64,000 bases of DNA from Diphasiastrum complanatum (Eukaryota; Streptophyta; Lycopodiopsida; Lycopodiales; Lycopodiaceae): NCBI GenBank assembly GCA_029204225.1, contig MU831850.1:1-64000 (forward strand). The letters run 5' to 3'. Position numbers and translations under genes: made by a program. The notes beneath the pieces were generated by a model. The model saw nothing but the letters and a program-made list of their open reading frames with translations, had not been told where the DNA came from and made no database searches. Positions 22,999-36,101 of the stretch are shown here, piece after piece; the stretch's first letter is position 1; each line of letters opens with the position of its first letter.

Positions 22999-23680
22999 CC
23001 TTGTGTATTAATGAATGCACCTGTGACATTTCAACAGAATCTGATGAACAATATATTTTGTCCATATCTGGGTCGATTCTTTGCTGTGTTTTTAGATGAT
23101 ATTCTAATTCACAATAGGACTCTTAAGGAGCATATAAACCATATTAATATTGTCTTGCGGATTCTCATAAGAGAAGAGCTTTTTGCTAAGGAATTTAAAT
23201 TGAATTCTTTAAGCATGAGTTTGTACATCTTGGTAGACCTCGGAATGATTTATGATTGATGAGGATAAAATCAAGATTGTGCTTGATTGGCCCGTAATGA
23301 AAATAGTTAGAGAAGTTAAATCATTTCTTGATTTTGTAGTTTTCTGTCATAAGTCTATAGAGGATTATGCAAAGGTTGTAGGACCTCTTAATAATTGAAT
23401 TAAAGACAGATTTAATAAGAAAAGAAGAGAAGTCAACCTAGTCTGTTTATCGAGTGGAATGAAAAACTAAATCAATGTCTTGAGAAACACAAACATATGG
23501 TTGTCTGAGCTCTTGTTTTATAGATTGCGAATCCTGATTTACCTTACGTTGTTAGAACTAACACAAGTGATTTGAAGATAGGAGCTGTTCTTTTACAAAA
23601 TGATAGACCAATAGTGTTTGAGAGCAAGGAACTTACTCAATAGAAACTCATAATGGCTTTTCAAAAACTAGTCTTTCTCA
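22996..23680 (+). pseudogene. Ty3/gypsy reverse transcriptase/RNase H fragment
   Basis: The frame begins inside the RT palm (PVTFQQNLMNNIF), contains the catalytic FLDD in FAVFLDDILIH, and continues through WPVMKIVREVKSFLDF to RNase-H-like VVRTNTSDLKIGAVLLQND. Several stops and frameshifts follow 23260. It is cut at its 5' side exactly where the MADS arm ends. Confidence 0.85.
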
Positions 23681-23789
23681 CATCATTTGGATGAATTCTA
23701 TATATCTGGTTCTGAGATCTATTTTTGTGAAGTATTCAGCTGCATTTAATCGATCTACCAAATCATCCATTCGGCACAATGGATATTTA

Positions 23790-24930
23790 TTTATAATGGT
23801 TATTTGGGACTTGTTGGGTTGTATCTGACCCATCTTAAGATAATTTTCGTTTTGATTAGTAATTTCTATCTCTTGTTTATGGAAACACTAATATGGTTGT
23901 CTAGAGATACGGTGACTACTTGGAATTAACTCTATCTTGTGATCTACAAACCTAGAAGGTGACAAACCATGAGGTAATTCAATTGGAAAAACATCTTCAA
24001 ATTTATCTATGATCTTATTCTTTTCCATTTGCTCATGAACTAAATCCATTGAGTTAAGAATCTTTGGCAATTCACAACTATTTAGATGCATTTCAAAAAA
24101 ATCTAAAATGGGTTTGACAAACAAAGAATAAGCTTCATATTGTGAATAAAAATTTCCATTATATTAGCTATTGACACCATCTCAGATGAATGTACATATC
24201 TATCTCCAAATAGTGTAACTACTTTATCACCCTCTTGAAATGAGAGCACATGCTTCTTAAAGTCAGTATCAGGAGATTTACTAAATAACCACTCATAGCT
24301 TAGAATAATATTTGTACAAGCTAAATCTAAACCATGATAATTAATCAATTTCTTATAGTCTTGAATCCAAATTGGGAGCTTCAAAAATTTGACATCCCAA
24401 CTTCGCACCTAAAGATAGATATACTTTATATATATGGTCTCCGACTTTAGTTTCTAGGCCAAGTTTTCAAACAAGACAAGATTTCATGAAATTATGACTT
24501 GAATCACTATCCACCAAAATACCGACTTCTTGACTTTTAACTGTGCCCTTCAAACAAAACAAATCATTAGGCAAGAAAGAAGTAGTACTGAATGAACATT
24601 CACACTCACAATTTAGTCTATTAGATTCAAATTTTAGATTCCATTTACTTGGCATCTCAATTACTTGAGCTGTGAGTTTCTTTCGCTTCAGGCAGGATTT
24701 TATAATATGCCTAAGCTTGTTGCAAATAAAACATAAATTCGCCTTCTTAGACTTTTTTTGTAACATATGTTTTTTATGTTTAGCTTCTACTGCCATTTTC
24801 TCAAGGTTGTCAAAATATTTGACTTGTGTTTTTTCACAAACTCGTTCTTTTACTTTTTTCTGGTTTGGGCACTAATGGATTAGCCTGAAATTGCCAATGG
24901 ATGCCACTACTATGGAATCATAAGTTGTCA
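23790..24930 (-). pseudogene. Ty3/gypsy gag-protease-RT fragment
   Basis: On the minus strand, from 24930 down: a gag end with a zinc knuckle (CFICNKLRHIIKSC), an aspartic protease start (GILVDSDSSHNF, where the catalytic D-S/T-G reads DSD), a linker, and the RT N-terminus (FEDVFPIELPHG, HKIELIPSSHRISRQPY). Frames are broken. A copy of the 24776-25020 part recurs at 39218-39480. Confidence 0.8.
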
Positions 24931-25035
24931 CGACTTGTACGACGTCATCAAAAGCCTAAAGCGCGTTTCTCTTACATTCGTTCTAATAATCTGCTGTCAA
25001 ACCTAGGATAAATTGCTAGAGAGCTAGTTTTAAAT

Positions 25036-25262
25036 CGAATGAGCAAATGGAAAAGAATAAGATCATAGATAAATTTGAAGATGTTTTTCCAATTGAATTA
25101 CCTCATGGTTTATCACCTTCTAGGTTTGTAGATCACAAGATTGAGTTAATTCCAAGTAGTCACCGTATCTCTAGACAACCATATTAGTGTTTCCATAAAC
25201 AAGAGATAGAAATCACTAATCAAAACGAAAATTATCTTAAGATGGGTCAGATACAACCCAAC
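25036..25262 (+). repeat. inverted copy of the gypsy RT-start segment
   Basis: A plus-strand repeat of 23800-24025 (again FEDVFPIELPHG and SHRISRQPY). The two face each other about 1 kb apart, so the gypsy remnant has been internally inverted or rearranged. Confidence 0.85.
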
Positions 25263-27119
25263 AAGTCCCCTTGGACCCGAAGTGCCTTGAAGAGAAAAAC
25301 AGCATTCAACTTTGTTAAAAAATTTTAGTTTGAAAGGACCCAAGGCCCAAAATTGCTTGAAGAGCGAATAAAAAAATATTTTGATAGAGAAAGAGATATG
25401 GGATGTAGTCACAGGCGATGTGAGAAGACCGCCAAATGAAGTGGACATGAAAGCGTTCGACAGGAAGATGAGAAGGGCATTGACCTTCATTAATCTATCG
25501 GTGAAGGGCCACATCATTACTAACATTAGAGATGCTGCGACACAAGACAAGCTTGGGATCTACTAAAAGAGCAGTTCGAGTCTTCAAACCCATCAAGAAT
25601 TATGTTTTTGAAGTCAAAATTGAATAGTGCCCCCATCGGGAGCACATTCAAACTTATATGACCAAAATCAAGGCAATAAGGGACAAGCTGCATTCCATAG
25701 GCGAGCGCATATACGTGATGCCGAGTTGGTCCACACCTCATTATGTGGCATTGCATATACCTATCAAATGTTTGTGAGCGGGATGGCATCAAGAGAAAGA
25801 CTACCAACCTTTGACGAGTTCACAAGGATCTTAATGCAGGAATAGCAACTACGGGAACTGGTGAAAGATCATCGTCAAAACACTGATGATCAGGCACTTG
25901 TGGCACTCCAAAATCAAGGCAAGGGCAAGGGCAAGAAAAAGACTAAACATTAATATGCCAAGGGTTATGGGGAAGAAAGATCATCCAGCAGGACCAAGAA
26001 GAAAAGCAAACGCTTCTATTCAACAAGAAATGCCATTGGAAGAGTGAATGATGAAAATTTTTGGCAAAGTCAAGCAAGGAGAAACCAAAGCAAGCAAGTA
26101 ACCTTGTTGATGAAGGTGAATTGAAGACTCTAGCATCTTTATATTAGCATTGTCATCGAATCAAGAGGATCAAGCTCGGTACATTGACTCGGTAGCCTCT
26201 AGACATATGACAAGTAATACAGATTGGTTCAATAGCTTAATGGAACATATGTTTCATAGGCAAATGGTGACATCTGCAAGATCAAGGGGATAGGCAATGT
26301 TTTCATCCAACTACCTATGAAAAATATCATCTAGTTTAGTTTAGTCAAGTTTTTATTTGGCAATTTTGAGGCCAATATGCATTTTTATCTTAGAGATAGA
26401 CTTTATAAAGCTAATAAGGCCTAAGAATAGTGGATTTACTACTTTTGGCAACTTAGGCAGGTTGATATGGTCGAATTTTGTTGGTTGATTCTGACGAATC
26501 CCCAAGATACTCGGACAGAGCAACTCAAGAGCACCTCTCACCTTAGACCGAGGAGGTCTCTAAGAAGACGAGACGAATGAAGACTGAGAGCCGAGTATGA
26601 GAGCCGAGAAATGCTAGTTAGTAACAACAAGCCATAATTGTGTAAGCCTCATGGTGAATCCCGAAAGATGGAATGACCATGTAGGAACTAGTATTTCTAG
26701 GCAAATGTAATAAATGCAAGTAGACCCCTCTTAAAGAAAGTAGAGTGAGCCACCTTTTGATGGTGACCTCTAGTGGAGAGCAATATTCCACTTGTAATTT
26801 GTGAAATGTGGAAATTCCACTAGGATGTCACCTAAGGAGCTCTCTTGCTTATTTAAGAGACTCCCTCTTTGTGAAGAGGAGCTTTTTGTGTATGCATTCT
26901 ACATAAAGAAGAACCGCAACCTTGTCCACTTTCAGATCCCTGCACACAAACTCCAAATCTTTCACTACATCTGAGTTTCTACTAACTGGACAGAGCCACA
27001 TAAATGGCTGCATCACTGCCCAAATCCACGGGTTGATAGACTCACAAATCCACTGTTAACAAATGCCAACACATACCTGGATTTACTCCTCCTCCAAGCT
27101 TCTGCTCCTCCCGTTCCTC

Positions 27120-28120
27120 ATGCTTCGAATCTCAACCGGAGCCCAGCTTCGAATCTCAACCGACACACACTGTCCAATCTCAACCGACAGCCAATGTCAG
27201 ATCTCAACCGATGCACTACCTCCCATATCAACCGGAGGCCATTCTATCAAATCTCAACCGAAGGCTTCAGTTAAATCTCAACCGACGCACTGCATCAGAT
27301 CTCAACTGAAGCCAATCTATTAAATATCAACTGACGCACTGCTTCAGATCTCAACCGACAGCCCTGTGTTAGATCTCAACCGACGTCAATCTCTCAGATC
27401 TGAACCAACGGTGCTCTGTCAAATCTCAACTGACGCACCCTGTTGCCTCTGCCCTCCAACCGAATTCCATCGCAACAACAACATCCTATTGCCTACACTC
27501 GCAAACAGACCACCATCGCAAACGACCCACCCATCCGCTCATCGCGACCACATTTTCTTGCACCATCGCAGCAACCATATTCCATCAAAGCAATTCCCAT
27601 CCGTCCGTCACAACCGCATTCCAAAATTGCAACTGCCCTCCATCGCTAGACCTGCATTCAACCATCGTGACCGCCCTAGGCCGTGCCGACCGCATCCCAC
27701 TCAACTGTCATCACGAATTTCTCCAAGATACCCCTTCACACATCTTCCATCCTTTCACACTCCCCTCTCGACCAAAGCCAGAGCCATCTCTCAGATCTCG
27801 ACCAACACCCATTAGTCAGATCTTGATCGATGCGCTACAGTCTAATCTCAATCGATGGCCTTGCGTTAGATCTCAACCAACACCCATTTCTCAGATCTCA
27901 ACCGATGCCAATCTCTCAAATCTCAACCGACGGCGCTCTGTGACATCTCAACCGATGCCCATTAGTCAGATCTCAATCGACGGCCCTGCGTTAGATATCA
28001 ACCGACGCCAATCCCTCAGACCTCAACCGACGGCGCTCTATGACATCTCAACCGACAGTCCTCAGTCAGCTCTCAACTGATGGCCTCAGTCCAATCTCAA
28101 CCGACCGCCAACTGTTAAAA
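27120..28120. repeat. degenerate minisatellite with TCTCAACCGA core
   Basis: The decamer TCTCAACCGA recurs about thirty times at a roughly 30-bp spacing, often as AGATCTCAACCGACG. The Ile-Ser-Thr-Asp-like peptides it encodes in several frames are by-products. It lies in the leader of the gag-only LTR element. Confidence 0.88.
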
Positions 28121-28329
28121 TCACGACCAGAGCCGGAGCCCATCATCAGATCTTGACCGAAAGGATCCCTCGGAATTTCAGCCAGAACGCACCCACGCCA
28201 TATACCTCTACACTTGTTTGCCTCTGACACCTATCTGCATCCCATTTAACAATCCACACAAACAACCATACACTATCGTAATTGCCCCGAACCTCCAACA
28301 GACGACATTTTAGTCCCGACAGCCTTCCA

Positions 28330-29360
28330 TCCAAAATACCCGTAATCAGATGACCCTACGACTGACCTCGGCCACCCTCACCGCAACACCTGCATTCGCC
28401 CATTGCAGCCGCATCAAACCAAAAACAGACGACCCTACGACTACCCTCGGCCACCTTCCTCGCAGCACACAAACACCCACAATTCCACCGCCATTTTGCC
28501 CTTAAACGATCACTTGCATTCCACCATTGCAACCGCAGTCCATCCTTGCAACCGTCTGCCATTGCATTCACAAACCTTCCTCACCTCCACAACTAACCAC
28601 ACCCATCGCATTCCATCAAACCATTGCGACCACCCTTCATCCGCATTAAACCGCAATGCACCGCATTACCACCGCAGCTGACCGTATTCCCACCGCCACA
28701 GTCGCATTCCACTGGTCCACCGTAAACAATGCGATTCACCGCAAAACACAACCTACCCATATCCCAACTTACAACACTTCCAATCTTCCACCGCAAGCAA
28801 CCACACCTATCGCACCACCCGTTTTCACATGCAGGAGCCGCAATCCAACGTAACCATAGGCATCGTAACCGTATTCATCACAAATTGTACGAACACGCAA
28901 TCCACCATAACCGTAGGTACATCACCCACCGCAAATCGTTACCCTCCATCCCAAACCGTAGGATCCGTCCACCATCGCAACCACACGTAACTCATTGTCC
29001 TCCACTCTTGTCATTCCTCGAACCGTGGAAATCGCAATATAACGACCACCTACGAATTCGACTGCTCCACGATATTCTACTTATACTCAGTCATATTCCC
29101 CATATGTCCGTCCTAATCCATCAAAGACTCCACGACACTGCAGTTCATCGCACCCAGCCCCACTTGGCATCCTTACACCGATTCCGCTTGACACACACAG
29201 ACACGCATCCAGCCACCACCAAACGCAACTAACCTTGTCCACCCATCAAAACCGCATTCAAACGTTAACATCGCATACAACCGTCAGGACCGTAATCACA
29301 ACGCCTCCACCACTGCCTGCCATCACCCGCATATAACCGCAATCCACCATCACCGTAAAC
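28330..29360. repeat. C-rich degenerate repeat region (ACCGCA/ACCGTA)
   Basis: Short words such as CATTCCACC, ACCGCA, CATCGCAACC and ACCGTAA recur irregularly for about 1 kb. C far exceeds G on the plus strand, a strong strand asymmetry. The many ORFs here are repeat-derived. Confidence 0.7.
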
Positions 29361-29543
29361 CGTAAACCATAGGGACTGCAAAAACCCAAAAAAAAAAAAA
29401 ACCAAACACAGAAGAAAATTACCAGTACCCAATGGATCAACAAAACGATCCTGAAGTCCCAAACGATTATCCAGATGAGATCCGGTCCCCTGTAGCTGAA
29501 CAAATCAGATGTCATAGGTTCTATCGAATGCGGGCCGCACTAC

Positions 29544-30538
29544 ATGACTAATCAACAAATCTTTGAGAATGCATGTGATGTGTATGGTGAAACATCTCCC
29601 GATGCTATGGTCCAACTATTTTCGATGACCATGATCACTAAAGCACGTGATTGGTTTTTCAACCTTGATCGTGAAGATAAGACAGACTGGTCAATCTTGA
29701 AAGAGTCCTTTATCAAGCGTTTTAAGCCCTTTCGCTTGATCGAGAGTCCTTTTGTCAAATTGAGTAACATCAAGATAACAAAGGATGAACGTGTACGAGA
29801 CTATATCGAGCGTTTCAAATGCCTCAAAAGTCAAGTACAAGAACAACCCTCCGAACAGATGCTCATCATCTGGTTTTTAGTCAGCCTTCCAAGATGGATT
29901 AGACGTGAGCTTAAATCCAATGATGAATATATGAGCCTCAAATTAGCTATGTCTAATGCCATCAAGAAAGAAGACGAAGGACCAGATGTTGACGAATCCA
30001 GGGAAAGACGAGTACCACGTGCTCCTCTCCATGAGTCGAAGCCGATCGAGGATACCCGAGATCAGCTTTGGAAATCCCAGTTGGAGTTGTTTAATAAGCA
30101 ACACCAACTACAGAAGGAGAAACTCATCAACGAGTTTCAAGCTACCCTGAAGTCTATCCAAAGTAGTATGCCTGGTCAGTCAAACCCTGCACAGGTACCT
30201 TATAGACGAAAAACAATATGGTGCCCACACGGCAGGGCTACGCATCCTGTTGATGCTTGTCCTTCATATCGACCTATCCAAGCACATACAGTTCAACAAT
30301 ATGAAGAACCCATTTACAATTTGGAAATGCCTTGCCTTATCATGAATATCCACCAGAAAGTCTAGAACCACTAGCCATACAAGATGGCTACGTCGTTGTA
30401 CAAGGGCCACTGCACACCAGATGTTTCATCTATGGTGAAACTGGCCACTTCATGGTTGATTGTCCAGTTAAGACCCAATACCATGCTGAGTGTCCAGACT
30501 GTATCAGAAAACATAGTTTCAAAGACTATCCAAAATAA
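29544..30538 (+). pseudogene. retrotransposon gag of the TR-GAG-like element
   Basis: The first frame (273 codons) carries a Retrotrans_gag core: SMTMITKARDWFFNLDRED, SFIKRFKPFR, DERVRDYIERFKCLKSQV. A second frame from 30332 carries the zinc knuckle CFIYGETGHFMVDC, whose second Cys has become Tyr, then ECPDCIRKHSF. One frameshift separates them. Gag would form the virus-like particle that packages the element RNA. Confidence 0.75.
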
Positions 30539-33500
30539 CCAACTAAGATCCTACCTGCCCGTCACGTCAGTTATGAATTACAATAGGATCTTCACGACAA
30601 CAACACGAGCACCATAGCAACCAACAGTTAAACCTACTGCTCAATCGAGAAGTTTCTTGTAAACTCCTACATCACCATCCAATATACTAGCTCCATAGTG
30701 CAAAAAGACACTAATATGAAATGAGTCCCTGTCGAAAGAAAGTAAACCCGATATTCCGTCATCTGCTACAATGTCCAACCAAGAGCAACCTCCACAGGGA
30801 ATTGAAAGTTTTTCTCCGCTTCTACAACCTCAAATCTATTTGTATTTCCACATGCTGATAAGATTTCCAATGTGCCAATCCACAATAAATCTAGGATTCA
30901 AAAATCCATATAGAGATTCGGTTCTGAATCTCTTGTTTAGAGAGGTCCTCAGGACATAGTACCTCAACCATACCTGCATCTCAAGCTATATCTTACAACA
31001 TATGCTATCAATGATGGTATTTTAGTGTCACCAACCCTGTCTTGTTTTGACAAGGGCATGTCAGAGTAAGTCACATTACTCTACAAAACAACTGAAATAT
31101 TGCAACTATCAAGGTACATTATCCATGTTGATGAATGCAAGTTTTGTTCGACAAGTGCTATACAGTTTTCACTCTCTATAACGTTTGTTTATTTCCTTGT
31201 TTCTCTTCACCTATTTTGTGTGATTGATTTTGCTTGAGAAAGAGCTATTGCACGAGAGTCTTATGTAGAGCATCTCCAAAACACATTTTTATTCATCTAT
31301 CCATCTTCAGATTCCCTTCTACACCAGTTTAGGATTTTTGAGACATATGAGAAATACATGTCAAATTAGAGTTGATTCCTGCATCTCATTGCCATATTCA
31401 TCTTCGAGTCAACTACAGCAAGATCGAAACAAATTTAGTTACAATTTGTTCAATCTTTAGTCTCATCACATCTTCAACGAGTTTCAACTACGTGTTCCGC
31501 ACGCCGATCCAATCCTAAACATGAACAGTTACCAGCAACAACATCCCCACCAACATATTTTTTTTTTGGGGGGGGGAGAGAGTGGATTTGCTTGGATCCA
31601 CTGGAGCAGTTGCGCTGCCAGCAACAACATCAACAAGATCGACAGCCAAGGTCACAAGTCTAATCTAAAAAAGACAAGGCTAAAGAAGACAGATGGGTAA
31701 TCCAAAGAGACTCAATCAGAAGAAGTACCCCAGTCATGACGAAAATCCTTCAGAAAGGGAAACACAAGCATTGGGAAATCAGTCTCCTTCTTCAACCAAC
31801 CTCTCGTCATACATTTGCATCCATTCTCATGCCTATCACCCACACCATCTACCGTTGTCACTACCACCCTTCCTTCCATCTGTTTGTTTATCATCAGCTT
31901 ACTATTCTTCTAAGAAATCTCTAGTTTTTTATAGTCCTACCGAAGCAGATGAAAGATCATTGCAAGTGTCTTGCGGAGACTAACTACCACCTACAATGGA
32001 TGATCAGCCAAAAGAAGACCTAAAAAGCAGGCGAAGCAGCTAGAAGACATCAGAAATTAAGCAAAGAAGTTGAGGAGGAAAGGATGAAAACTTAAGCAAT
32101 AGATGAGTCAGATCAATTTTGATCAAAATAAACTCTTTGGGGCAATGATAGTTGAATTCCCTCCTACGAAGCCCAAAGAGATCCAAAAGTAACGGATCAA
32201 AAGGAAGAGCTGCAGAAAAAGAAATATGAAGACAACCGTGAACCTGCAAATAAAGCAAGTTCCTCACCCAGCAAGTGGTGGTCAAAGCTTGACATTGCAA
32301 GGGTCCAAGGCTGCAACTGTAGAACTATCAGTTCCTTCACCCTACCACCAAGCCTTCATCATGTTTCCTTACCGTTACCAAACCGTCCATCCAAAACTGT
32401 TCCTACCACCAATTTTTGATGAATCCATCCCCTTGAGACTGATAACCAAAGTTTGTGCAACCGCGGCAGATCAAAGGTTTTCCTTGAGACTGGAACTTCA
32501 ACTGAGAGAATAACCATGGAAACACCCAGAGGCAAATGGAGGATACAGACCTCCCAAAAGATAGAATTTGCCAAGAAACCAAAGATGAAACCGTCAATGG
32601 CAGATACAAGTGACAAACAAAGAGACACATGGAAAGCACTCAAGCATGCAAGTTGTGAAGTTGTCGAGAGCTCTCCACTTTGAGAATGTCAACCACCTAT
32701 AGCAATAAGACATTCCAATCCAATTGCGGTAATTTGTGAAAGACAATTTTTATGATAAAGACTGGCGACAATAAGCACTTGGTTTTATGTAAGCGAACGA
32801 GGATCTATGCTTTTCCAAGTGACAATCGAGAATGCCAATGCAAAGCAGAGCGACATCATCCAATATGAGTTGCAGTGGGTCCTGCAACACATTAGGGGTG
32901 GGATGATGTTGGCTGATTCTGACGAATCCCCAAGATACTCGGACATAGCATCTCAAGAGCACCCCTCACCTTAGACCGAGGAGGTCTCTGAGAAGACGAG
33001 ACGAATGAAGACTGAGAGCTGAGTATGAGAGCCGAGAAATGCTAGTTATGTACAACAAGCCATAATTGTGTAAGCCTCATGGTGAATCCCGAAAGATGGA
33101 ATGACCATGTAGGAACTAGTATTTCTAGGCAAATGTAATAAATGCAAGTAGATCCCTCTTAAAGAAAGTAGAGTGAGCCACCTTTTGATGGTGACCTCTA
33201 GTGGAGAGCAATATTCCACTTGTAATTTGTGAAATGTGGAAATTCCACTAGGATGCCACCTAAGGAGCTCTCTTGCTTATTTAAGAGACTCTCTCTTTGT
33301 GAAGAGGAGCTTTTTGTATATTGTATCAACTCCATGCTGAAATGAGAAGAGCCTCCATGAGTTAGATGCATCAATTGAGCTCCTTGATCATGATGGTTTT
33401 CTTGAGTGATGCCCCTATGATCATGCCCTTCCATTCATATTGTGTGTGGTTGTGGATTTAGAGTGGATTAGATTTGCTGTTTTGTAGAGTGCATTAACTT

Positions 33501-34641
33501 TCTTGCTTTCTTGTGGATTAATGTAGAAACCAGCATTCAGGTAAACTAAATAGGCTGGAACTGTGGTGTAGTTCTTGCATATCTCTTTACAGTCCAGTTC
33601 TTGATGTTCTTGGGATGTCCAAGAATCAATAGACTGGTTGGTTTCTTGATTCTTGGACTTCTAACATGTTGTAGAACAGTTCTTGTTTCTTGTTTTGTCA
33701 ATTTATGCAAGTGTAGCTCAGTGTTAACGTATTGTAGGCTCTGATTCAGTCCGTTTTAAGAGTAGGTAGCTGTAGAATTCATTGAACATTCATTGGTTTG
33801 CATGCTGATCTATGAATGAGCATTCTTGGCTTGCATCTATGTAGAATGTAAGTGCGTTCAAGAGAGACGACCCTGAGTAGTCCTCTGACAGGTAGGACAA
33901 AAACAATACTACAACGTCAATCCGTTCCCTTCTGCCTGGTTTGGCAGTGTAATATCAAGAACACATATAACGAATGCCATGATGCTTGGTAACAGGCAGA
34001 AATGATTCTGAGTAAGAAAGGAACCCAAAACGAAAGTAAGAACCAACAGATCCTCTGGCGCAAGGGATCTGTCAGCAAATTTGGACCTAGTCTAATTGGT
34101 TAAAAGATGTACATGGTAAGAAGCAAACTATAGTTGTTTTATCCACAACATAAGTAGGGTATAAGACAATGTGTAGCGCAACAGTCGAAGTCGTTTGGTT
34201 GAGGCTAATCCTAGATGAGAATCCGGTGTTTCACACAAGAACCAAACACATCGAGATTCACTATCACTTTGTACATGAGACACTGCTAAGTAAAGAAATA
34301 AATATTGTTCATTGTAGCATAGATGAACAATTAGCTGACATTTTCACTAAGCCACTCATTAGACAGAAGTTTGATAAGTTTAGATCAAAACTTTGATATT
34401 TGAAATTTGTTCACTTTGATGCTATGTACATGAGTGTATGCAAAGTAGATTCTAGTTTTAGGGAGAGAGTTAGAATAGAAGTATAACTAATGTATTCTTG
34501 TACTATGGGTCCAATCAGTGGATTAGGACCAGTTGGCCTCACCACGAGGCAAGTCGACGAGACACGCATCTTGCAAATTCATTGAACAAGAGAGGATAAA
34601 TACTCAATGTGATTGTATTATAACAAAATACAAAGTGTCCA

Positions 34642-36101
34642 CTATTCATCACCAGCTTGTGTGTCAGATTCTATGGCAGTACTGTCATGAAGAAATTCTC
34701 TACTAGAGTATGCATCTAATAGATGTGCATTATCCTTATTTCCACTAAGTTCAATATAAGTGGAATACAATGAATAATGGGAGCTCCTAAAAGGAACATT
34801 CCCATCAGTAAAACCTAGAATGTTCAAAACATAAGATCTTTTGACAAAAATGATCTTATTTGTCTTAACAAATTTATGTCCTCCTAGGCAAAATGATAAA
34901 GCTTTAACTGCCATTATAAGACTCTCCCCAACTGGGCTCAGCTTGGAATGAGCAATACAGATCTCATTCTTCAGGAAATGCCTAAGATAGTGGCCAAGTC
35001 CACTATCCCTCTGGAACGAGGATGCATGTTGTCTGAAACCACCTCGTCTTGCAGCAAAATCATCAATTATGAGAGCATCCTGCAATAAGAAATATGTTAG
35101 CAAAAACACATTCAGTGGTTAAAAACATTCTAATGCAAGGAAGTTTGAACACTTACACATTCTTCATCATCAGCAGCAACCAGATCAGGATGATCAATAT
35201 AATGACCACGTACTGAAGTGGAATCATCAGTGAAATGCATTAATGATGGACGAGGGAAGCCCATCTGGGATTGAAATGCCGTGAATTTTTCATCGGATGG
35301 TCTGTCTCGCCCATCCTCAACAATATATGATAAAGTCTTAGTCAGACATTTTTCACCGATTATAAGTCCCTCCTCATCATCAAAATCAATTCCAACAACA
35401 AGGTCATCTGTTTCAAAATCTACAAAGTCAGAGAATTCGAAAATTGTGCCGGATAATAAACATAGAACCTCATCTTCATTTACATAATATACATGCAAAT
35501 TGAAAAGACATTTAGACTCCTTTATAGGGATCGATTCATCAGCAGATGTATTTTGGTCAATAAAAGAATCCTGCAGAACATCAGTATTTACATCAATAAA
35601 GTCACTTTCCTTATCAGGGGTGTCGATAAGGAAGTGACTGATATCCTTAATAGCTAACTAAACAGAGGATGATGCCATAGGATGGTCAACAACAAAAACT
35701 TTTTCATCATCTAGGATCTGAACTAACAGGAAAAGTACAAAACCACTCTGATATTCAACCAATCGACATTTCTTGTTGCAATAAGGTCACATTGAACTGC
35801 TTTTGAAAAGATCAAACAATTTGGTGAACATTCTATCTAGTCTATGTCTAAAAGCTGGGAAGAAATGAACAAGATCAGTATAATGCATGTACTGGAGTGA
35901 ACCTATGGAGATAACAGGCTTACTAAGTATATCTCTGAATCTAACATAATGTTCATAAAATACGTCAGAATTTGGTTGTGCAGTCTTGAAAACATGTAAA
36001 TATGGCCTGAATAGGCTGTGGAAGTAGTCTAGATTTTCAGTAATCCCAAATTCAGTAAAAAATGAACTCAGGCCTGAATCTCGTGCTGAGGAAGAGGCCA
36101 T
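34642..36101 (-). pseudogene. unknown two-exon gene with two premature stops
   Basis: Exon 1, 36101-35157, reads in one frame from MASSSARDSGLSSFF for 315 codons, interrupted only by a TGA after LFKSSSM and a TAG in ASSSV-LAIKDIS. Exon 2, 35079-34642, follows a 77-bp GT-AG intron in phase 0 (DALIIDDFAARRGG) and ends ESDTQAGDE. The total is about 460 residues. The middle is acidic (DFETDDLVVGIDFDDEEG). I do not recognise the family. Both stops are one C-to-T change from Arg or Gln codons, so the gene is recently dead or the stops are errors. It is divergent from the H3-like gene and enclosed by copia and gypsy pieces, so it may have been carried in by a mobile element. Confidence 0.6.

Larger units (their letters stand above)
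26479..34077 (+). mobile_element. gag-only LTR element (TR-GAG-like), 7.6 kb
   Basis: It starts TGTTGGTTGATTC, ends CTGTCAGCA, and is flanked by the perfect duplication AATTT (26474-26478 and 34078-34082) inside a copia element. The 3' LTR is 32907-34077, preceded by a polypurine stretch (AGGGGTGGGATGA). The 5' LTR matches only its first 412 bp (26479-26890), so it carries a deletion, or the 3' LTR an insertion. Order: 5' LTR, minisatellite leader (27120-28120), CCGCA/ACCGTA-rich region (28330-29360), gag (29544-30538), non-coding tail, 3' LTR. No protease, RT or integrase frame was seen, so it would have to borrow them. Confidence 0.82.
25263..34573 (+). mobile_element. 5'-truncated Ty1/copia element, split by a nested TR-GAG-like element
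   Basis: The first part, 25263-26478, holds gag (KEIWDVVTGDVRRP, MASRERLPTFDEFTRILMQE). The second, 34083-34573, holds the RNase H end (TKHIEIHYHFVHE, EQLADIFTKPL), a polypurine tract and the first 106 bp of the 3' LTR (from 34468). It is the same family as the minus-strand copia at 40091-43042 and is inverted relative to it. Protease, integrase and RT are missing in both. The related copy shows the uninterrupted junction, which proves the nesting. Confidence 0.85.

Noticed and set aside
27063..28080. Long ORFs with ISTD-type repeats
   Set aside because: By-products of the TCTCAACCGA minisatellite, open in several frames.
28403..29232. His/Pro/Arg-rich ORFs
   Set aside because: By-products of the C-rich ACCGCA repeats.
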